This document shows, one piece after another, positions 56,750 to 64,000 of a DNA stretch of 64,000 bases. The stretch's first letter is position 1. Each line of letters opens with the position of its first letter. The DNA comes from Cryptomeria japonica. Taxonomy: Eukaryota > Streptophyta > Pinopsida > Cupressales > Cupressaceae. Both the position numbers and the translations under genes were made by a program. The stretch lies in contig NC_081412.1 in the NCBI RefSeq assembly GCF_030272615.1, positions 21,369,932 through 21,433,931 on the forward strand. The letters are read 5' to 3'. The notes beneath the pieces are model-generated. The model saw only the letters and a program-made list of their open reading frames with translations. It was not told the DNA's origin and ran no database searches.

Positions 56750-58855
56750 TTTCTGTAGCGCATTTAACTCACTGTTTAGCGCAAAAAGGCATAGCTTAGC
56801 ACATCGACACCTCACTTTAGCGCTTAGTTCTCTCTAAAATTTTAGCACGTAGGAACACCATTTTAGGGCATTAAGGCTTCAAAGTAGCACAATTTCTCTA
56901 TCTTTTAGTGCTTATGCACCATATTCTAGCGCATCAGGTTCATAGTTTAGCGCATAGACAAACAAAGATCAAGAAAGTTTGTAATAGAGTCAGAATTTAG
57001 GCTTGTGAAGCCCACCATCAGGATTTGAGTTTTGCTAACTAACTGTGTGCAGGTTCTAACAGTTTTGTGCAAGAATAAGAGTTAGATTAGTTTTCTTTGC
57101 TTTCTTTCAAAGTTAGTAAAAATAACTCACCTTTCTTTATTGCAAAAAGCTTAAAATGAATCTCATTTTCCCATTTGGTTCTTAAAATAAACTTCATGTT
57201 TTCTTTTGGTGCTTAAAACAAGACTCATCTTTCTTTCTTGCATGGATAAAAGGAACAACAACTCAAATCTTTTTTTTATGCAAGTTAGGAATCACACTCC
57301 TTTGGGCTCTAAAAAGAACAAAACAAACTTTACAATTTTTGCAAAGGGTTAAAATTGAACTTCACTTTTCTTTGGTGCTCATTAAAACGAACCTCACTTT
57401 TATTTGGAAGCTTAAAAAGAACCTTCACTTTACCATTTCAAAGCTTTCAAATTGAGATCGTTGTTATTCAATTTGGAGATTCATTTTTGTTGACAAGGAT
57501 TTACTTTCAAAAGTTCAAGTTTTACTATATTTTCACACATTGCTATCTTGGGTTAAAAAGAACCACATGTCTTTTGGAGCAACATCTCCAACGTAGCTTT
57601 TAGAAAACAATTGCGATATTGGATAAAAAGAAATTGTGTATTATGTGTTTCAAAGGTGTTGGGTATATGCTCTCCCCTTAATTGGGTGATCAAAAAACCA
57701 AACACACCATTTTCAAGCTTTCTTTCAATTTAGCAAATAAGATACATCCTTTAGCAGACCTGCCCTCTCGAGAAGCCCATAAGGCCGGTGAGAGGGGAAC
57801 GGATTTTAGCCAAGTATTCCAACCCACTATAATCAAATGTTGAGGCTGATGAAAATCCCCTCCAACAGTTTTGCTCAACGATTAGCCTTCCCTCAGTATC
57901 CTTGTGATGCGTAAAGTCTTTGTTCTAAAGGTTGGGAAGCCTCCCGAGGGAGTTTATCATTGAAGATCGAACAGAAGCCTCACTACAAACTTTAGAACTA
58001 GAAGCCTCATCATGTTAGTTTTACCAAACATTTCTAATATCATAGTGCAAGGGTGGGGAAGAATCTGCCCCCAAGACACCCACCACACATCTCCCAGGAT
58101 AATGATTCAATTGAGGAGCAATCCTCTTTGAGTTAATTTCCAAACAAAGGCGAAAAAATGGGTGCCCTCTAGGGGGTGATAGGGTTGTTTGAGCTGACAG
58201 AGTATCAAGTGTGGGCTATTGATATTTTAAATGACCCTTAAGAATAGTGAGGTCTATCTGATGTGTATTTCTTGTGTGAAACCCATTAAAATAGACAAGG
58301 ATTTGAAAAGATCCTATTGAACATACACTATCTATTTAGCATGGACAAACTGTTTTGCTTCCGGCTACTATGTTTTCAAATCATCTTTTCAGAAGATCAT
58401 CCATCAAAACACCATAACTGTTTCAAAAAACTTACAAAATCATCAAACTGAGAAAACTAGGGCAGCTTAGCGCATTTAAACATCAGTGTAGTGCATAGTC
58501 GTCATTCAATAGCACATACCAACCAATCATTAGCGCTTCAGCAAACCAGATTAGTGCATTACAAGAACAACTTTTGCACTGACAGACAAACACAAGATAG
58601 CACTTACCAAAGTCAGAATAGTGCATCTAAACATCAGTGTAGCACATATCTGTCATTTAGCAGCGCATACTAATTAATCATTAACGCTTAAGAAAACCAG
58701 GCTAGCACATAGCAAGAACAACATCTTCATTGTCAAACAAACATAAGATAGCGCATACCAAGGGCAGCATAGCGCATCTGAACATCTTTTTAGCACATTG
58801 GAGTCATATTTTAGCGCATAAACAATTTGTTTAGCACATATCTAAAATTGTCCAA
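56750..58855 (+). repeat. 21-bp phased array, core TTAGCGCAT, in two clusters
   Basis: In cluster 1 the AG of the core lies at 56757, 56778, 56798, 56819, 56844, 56865, 56886, 56907, 56928 and 56949. Cluster 2 runs from 58469 to 58833 with about 18 positions at steps of 21 (58469, 58490, 58511, 58532, 58553 ... 58771, 58792, 58813, 58833). The core varies (AGCGCAT, AGCACAT, AGTGCAT) and the other 12 bases are little conserved. Between the clusters lies ordinary leader sequence. It lies between the primer binding site and gag. Confidence 0.85.
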
Positions 58856-58868
58856 AAACGTACAACTT

Positions 58869-58992
58869 GAGTTGGCCTAGTGGTGGAGAACTTGTGCTCT
58901 TGAAGGAGAGGTCACAAGTTCAAATCCCACAAGGGGGTAGGGTATGTACACCTTATCAGCTTCGGCCCATTACCAATCAAAAAAAAAAAAAA
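58869..58992 (+). mobile_element. tRNA-derived SINE (Au-like), copy 2, with poly-A
   Basis: GAGTTGGCCTAGTGGTGGAG (box A-like), GGTCACAAGTTCAAATCCC (box B-like), AAGGGGGTAGGGTATGTAC, then TTCGGCCCATTACCAATC and a run of 14 A. The flanks TTGTCCAAAAA (before) and TTATCCAAAAA (after) look like a diverged target duplication. Same family as 19632-19828. Confidence 0.88.
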
Positions 58993-59338
58993 TTATCCAA
59001 AAAAAAAGAGCAATTTATCAACTTTTTTTAAAATTTCACCAACAATTTCAAATACCCTTTTGGGTCTTTTGTCAAATCCAACACAAACAGAGGAAAATGT
59101 ATCAACATAGTATCAGTTAGTGATCATAAGTTTCAAATCAACCTATATCAAACATCAAAATACCAAGTTAGCTTTCTAAGTTAGTCAAATTTGTTTAGTT
59201 TCCAATATTGGGAAGCTTTTATCATATCATTCGACGTACTTGGTCATATCAATAGAGGCATATCAAACCATGTATTCGACTGAGTGAACTTAGAGATCGA
59301 AACAAAGTATTCATCCAATCAATCTCCCAACTAAGACT

Positions 59339-61412
59339 TTGATCGCTCGCATGAACATTCTTCAACACATCAAGAAGAAGCGTCCTTGTCTGAAAACTGA
59401 TTTAAAAAGGAGACAACCTAGTCAAAAGAAGCTCTTGAAGAGAAACAAGTTCCTCTATATCAACCACAAAATCCTTCTAAAACGTAGGACATTTTTACAT
59501 CATTTTCACGATTTTCTCCATGGTAAAAATACCGATTTTGACAAAGAATCCTTGAAAGAACGTGCTTTCATACAAAGCTCAACACTATCACAAGATATCA
59601 ACTTTAGTGGAAAGATCAATTTGGCTTACTTACCTGAGAGTTCAATCACATATTGAGTCAAATAAAGCCATGCAAGTTTCTACACGATCATGTAAAAACG
59701 TTGAGTGGGACGACGACAAGCCTAAATCAAGCATGGGACGCCGAGAAGTTAACGCTTGGAAAAATTACATGAATCTAGACAAGGAAGAAATAATAGATGA
59801 AGTTATTGAGGCACAACAAGACCCCGACTTACACAAACTTCTTGAAAAACTCATCGAAACTGATAAACAAAAATACTTCCTCCTGTTATTTAGCAAAGGT
59901 GGATTTTGATACGGAACAACCAAAACAAACTGAGAACTTCAAAAGGACAAAATCAAGAAATACCAATGACCTAGATGACACTAATAATCAAGGTGACACC
60001 AACCACCAATATACCAACACTAGAAACATTCCCCCCACTACACTCACGCAACAACTACAAGCACTTCAACAATAAATAGAAGACATGCAACAAGGAACTA
60101 CCACGCCATGTTCCTTAGAGGATATTTGTCCTTATCCATTTGATTGAAGTTTGAACATGGCACCATTCCCACACAACTTTGAAATACCAAAGTATGACAA
60201 ATACAATGGTAAGAATGATCCTTGTGATCATGTAAGGGAATTTTGCATGATGAGCTTGGAATTTGCCCATAATGACACTTACATGATGAGGCTATTTCCA
60301 AGAAGCCTAGGAGGACAAACAATGGAATGGCTTTCAAAAGTCACACCTCCCATCAGATCATTTGAGGAGTTGGTAAACAAATTTGTTTCCCAATATTCCT
60401 ATAACATTCAACACGAGATTACCATGCTTGATCTTTGCAACACGAAACAAAAGAACAATGAAACATTCATGGTGTTCTTACAAAGATGGAAAAAGGTTGA
60501 TATCTAGATATCCCTGAACCATACCTGAAAAAGAGAAAATGGAAATCTTCATAGACAATCTTAATGACGAGATGAGCTATCAACTTAAACTACACTGTCT
60601 ACCTAGTTTTATAAAGTTGATTGAAAATGGCATCCAAATAGAAGGAGCCTCAATCAAAAGAGGAACTTTGAAGTTATCTAAATAAGGTACTAGTTCATCA
60701 AACAACAACTCTAACAACAATTACTATAACAACTCAAACAAGTCCAAATTTTGGACGAGAAATAAGAATGTTGTTAATGATGGTGTAGTGGACAATGTTA
60801 AACCAAAACAACCTATGTTAAACTTATCCGACGCTACTCCACCAACCAACACTCAAAACAATATCAATCAAAGAACCAAAATTCAAAGCAATACCAATCA
60901 AAGAACCAACAATCAAGGAAACATAAACCAAGGGAATAACAATAACGCTAACCCAAACCAACACCATATCGATGAAAGTTCGCACCTTTAGGACAAACCC
61001 TTGAATCAGCATTTCGAGAACTATTGGCAAATAAACTCATTACATTGCCAAACATGAGGGATTTTGAACCTCAAGTCAAACCATCATGGTGAAATGATGC
61101 CCATTATTGTGAATATCATAGAAACAAAGGGCATCACATAAATGATTTCCCGAGGTTGAAGAACTTGGTTCAAGATTTCATAGATAACAGTGACATAACG
61201 GTAGACGGTCATAAGACCAACGATGATCATGAAGCCTTTAAGAATCCACTTCCAAATTATGACAAAGGCGCATCACCATCCTCGAACAACAAAGGATCTC
61301 ATATCAATCATGTATACAATAATGTTATCAATCACATATCGACATCCAACAATCAAATTAACATCATTATGAAAAAAAAAAAGAAGAAAAAAAAGAATAT
61401 GTCCCGGTCAAT
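59339..61412 (+). pseudogene. Tat-type gag polyprotein, frameshifted
   Basis: Structural protein of the element. The retrotransposon gag domain at 60151-60507 is intact: FEIPKYDKYNGKNDPCDHVR, REFCMMSLEFAHNDTYMMRL, PRSLGGQTMEWLSKV, FEELVNKFVSQYSYNI, CNTKQKNNETFMVFLQRWKK. After a frameshift near 60495 it continues EKEKMEIFIDNLNDEMSYQL (60531-60590) and an N- and Q-rich linker (60700-60985), then a degenerate zinc-knuckle region, HYCEYHRNKGHHINDFPRLK (61101-61160). The N-terminal part (59339-60080) has several frames, and the stop at 60075 separates it from the gag domain. Confidence 0.85.
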
Positions 61413-61942
61413 GTGACTACACGAGCCCAATCTAGATATGTCTTAAATGGGAGTGCCTCTAAAATGAAAACATCTCCAAACACTCAATACAACTTGGTAG
61501 ACCAATTGAAGAAGACACCCGCCCACATATCCATATTAGAGCTTCTCAAGATCTCACCTGCACGCAAAAATATTTTGGAAAAGGCTCTTGTTGACACTAC
61601 AATTCCAAATAACCTGGATATTATTTGATTTCAATCCATGGTAGTACATTTAACCGTGCCTCACATTCTATTATTTTCAGAGCATGATGATATCTCTCTT
61701 AATCATCTGCATAATACTTCACTCCATATCGAAGTCCTAGTCTATAAACATTGAGTACAAAGAGTGCTAATAGATGGAGGAGCCGATCTAAATATTTGCA
61801 TTCTAAAACTTATCCGTGCATTGGGTTTCTCATAAACAACCATTGATCCTAAGAAAAAGATAACAATCAAGGCATATGATGATGAGGAAAGATCATCAAA
61901 AGGGCTCGTGGTATTACCCATTCAAGTAGGGCCAGTTCATAG
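61413..61942 (+). pseudogene. Tat-type protease, first part
   Basis: The linker to protease (TTRAQSRYVLNGSASK, YNLVDQLKKTPAHISILELL) is open to 61628. The aspartic protease itself follows with stops, including the active-site region VLIDGGADLNICI (61768-61806; D.G in the form DGG) and ITIKAYDDEERSSKGLVVLP. The frame is cut at 61942 by a solo LTR and resumes at 63060. Confidence 0.85.
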
Positions 61943-63054
61943 TGTATACACCTAAAAATGGTCTGGAGATAATTAATTGAATAAGCAATTATTTAATTAA
62001 TCCTCCTTCCCAATTTAATTGAATTCATCAGCAATTTGATTAAATTCCTCCATTTCATCTACTTATTAATAAATCTAAGGATTTATTTAATAGGTTCATT
62101 TCAATAATCTCCTTTGATTAATTAATTAAAATTAATTAATTCCTTCCATCAAATTCATTTATTCTAAATCCTTTAATTAATTAAAACAAATCAATTAATG
62201 ATTGTTGAAATTAATTAGCCTTTTCCTATTATTTGAATTTCTAAATTCAAATTCTCCTAACTTCTAACCACCTAACCTAACCACTCCTAAACCTAACCCA
62301 TTCCATCTAACCCCATCTTAGCTTGCACATCCTAACCACCATGTCTCCTTTCCTTAAACACTTTGCCCTCTCATGAGAAAAGCTTTGTGACACTTGTCAC
62401 TAAGTGTTCCCTTTCATCCAACCTCTTCTAGAAGCTTCTTGACACTTGTCACCATGGAGATGACATTGTCCCCTTTCATCCAACCCCTTCTCTTACCAAC
62501 CTCCAAATGTTCCCTTTAATCCAACCTCTTTGCCAATCACCTCCAATTTAACCATTGATATCTTCAGACTTAATCTTGACCGTTGATTCCTGCCACCTCA
62601 CCCCTAGCCTTGGGAAATCCTATAAATAGACCCCGTTTTGGAGTTCAAAGGACCCCCAATTGATCCATCTCATTATTCATCTTATGCATTGTTACTACAG
62701 GCATCTAGCTTCTAGTTTATCATTTTAGCAATGTTATCATGTTCAATTTTAGCTTAAATCTTAGCTTCTTTCATAGCAACAATCATGAAATCATGTAGCT
62801 TAATCATGCTATCATTGCTAGCTTATGCATCTTCATCATTTAAATCCTCCATTTAAGTGTAGTCAAGTCACTGGAATTTGCATAACCAGATCTGAGAGCA
62901 AAATTCATACTTGCATTTACTAGGAGGCAATAGATCGATTAGCTATGGTTTTATCTTTCGTTGATTAATTTTCTAACCATTGCTTGCAATGATTTATTGA
63001 GTGTTTTGTGTTGCAGCTACAGGTATAACAGGTACACACTTCACAAGCACAACA
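61943..63054 (+). mobile_element. 1.1-kb solo LTR inserted in the protease
   Basis: TGTATACACCTAAAAATGG... to ...CACAAGCACAACA, flanked by CATAG at 61938-61942 and 63055-63059. Removing it and one CATAG restores the protease frame exactly. TATA box at 62620-62629. Its AT-rich first part with TTAATTAATT runs resembles the LTR at 55166, so the two may be related families. Confidence 0.85.
62620..62629 (+). promoter_or_regulatory. TATA box of the 1.1-kb solo LTR
   Basis: CTATAAATAG, identical to the box in the 55166 LTR. It sets the plus orientation of this insertion. Confidence 0.6.
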
Positions 63055-63904
63055 CATAGAGATACTATATGTCAAGTCTTAGACATAGACTTGTCTTATA
63101 ACATACTTTTGGGTCGAACTTGGATCCATGAAATGCAGGCGGTGTCATCCACGTATCATTTGTGCCTGAAATTCCCATATGATGGACAAGAAATTACTAT
63201 CACAACAGACACTAATCCTTTCCAATATTGCAATAATCTTAAAGAAGTTCAAAATGTTCTTGTACCCCATAACAGTGACGCTCTTGCTTCCACATCATCA
63301 AACAACAAGGATCAACTCAGAAATCTATCCATAGATTTTGAGAAAAGTATGAAGTTGAAAGACAAAGGCATGGGGGAATACTCTTTTGAATCCCTATGTC
63401 TATCAAAGTTGTCGATTTCACCAAGGTCTCATGGACAACCATCAACTTCAAAACAACAATCTTCACAACCTATAAAAAAGTTTGATGGTATGTTCATTCA
63501 AGCAGGAACACTAGCAGATGAAATAGAAGACAAAGATGTTTTGAATTGGCTCTACAAATATGAAGAAGAAACTAGAGCAACAACCATTAACATCACTATT
63601 CCCACAAAATGATATGGCAATGGATTCAAAATCACGCAATGCATGGAATATCAAGGAAAGGGTCATGTTGGCAAGCGTCGAGAAGGCATCACAGAACCAA
63701 TTCAACCCCATTTACAACTTGCCAAAGATAAATTTGGACTTGGGTATGACCAACATATTCAACCTGTACAAAAACGAGATCATCATCAAAACCCCCGATG
63801 GAAAAGAAATGTAACACATAAAGAGGAATCATGGCAAGAAGTGACACATCGAGCAACTGAAAAGACAAACAAAGAACAAAAAGATGAAGAATATGAGAAA
63901 TAAC
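63055..63904 (+). pseudogene. Tat-type protease end and G-patch-like region
   Basis: Protease resumes with DTICQVLDIDLSYNILLGRT and WIHEMQAVSSTYHLCLKFPY (63060-63180), open to 63612. Another frame then carries MEYQGKGHVGKRREGITEPI and KDKFGLGY (63643-63750), a G-patch-like segment that commonly sits between protease and RT in Tat elements. The frame closes at 63903. RT would follow outside the window. Confidence 0.8.
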
Positions 63905-64000
63905 AAGAGGAACTCACTATTCAAAGAGAGGAAGCTTCCTATAAATAGATACATCACGTGAAAGCAATAACAGAACCTGATCAAACCAGTACAGAATCAA

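Overview
This is nuclear DNA from a seed plant. Long AT-rich introns, dense old retrotransposons, solo LTRs nested in one another and tRNA-derived SINEs point to a very large genome. A gymnosperm, perhaps a conifer, is my best guess (inference). There is nothing prokaryotic, and almost all long reading frames belong to decayed mobile elements.

The clearest host gene is TAF4, the TFIID subunit, on the minus strand. Four exons are visible: 38958-40489 (glutamine-rich), 38523-38717 (first half of the RST domain), 13778-13873 (second half) and about 12643-13656 (Q/S/P-rich linker). The intron between the two RST exons is 24,649 bp and is phase 0 on both sides. Its filling is a 4.3-kb solo LTR, a SINE, a 1.2-kb solo LTR, a Ty3/gypsy (Tat-type) pol remnant and a giant LTR of about 6.5 kb. 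The TAF4 C-terminal exons would lie left of the window. The left 12.6 kb is intronic and holds a chromovirus-like Ty3/gypsy remnant, a hAT transposase remnant and a LINE. On the right are a second LINE (40.7-50.7 kb) carrying two nested giant LTRs, three exon-like segments of an unidentified gene (52982-53768, minus), and a Tat-type element that starts at 55166 and runs off the window. Its protease region is interrupted by a 1.1-kb solo LTR.

The most unusual system is a family of giant LTRs of 3.5-6.5 kb, seen at 1408-5339, 27955-34468, 43747-49862 (interrupted) and 45731-49201; a fifth, partial copy (about 22000-22629) is followed by a primer binding site and pol. They share a layout: a conserved 5' terminal block; a periodic array of imperfect palindromes; in two copies a long open reading frame of an unrecognised protein family; a perfect palindrome made of two inverted teloboxes; a TATA box; a splice-donor-like site about 200 bp from the end; and a CAACA terminus. 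The palindrome stems differ between copies, but both arms change together (GACCCTT/AAGGGTC, GTACCTT/AAGGTAC, GTCCCT/AGGGAC, and GGCGCC-type arms). Unit spacing is close to 84 or 167 bp. An unrelated-looking 21-bp array (core TTAGCGCAT) fills the leader of the Tat element at 55 kb.
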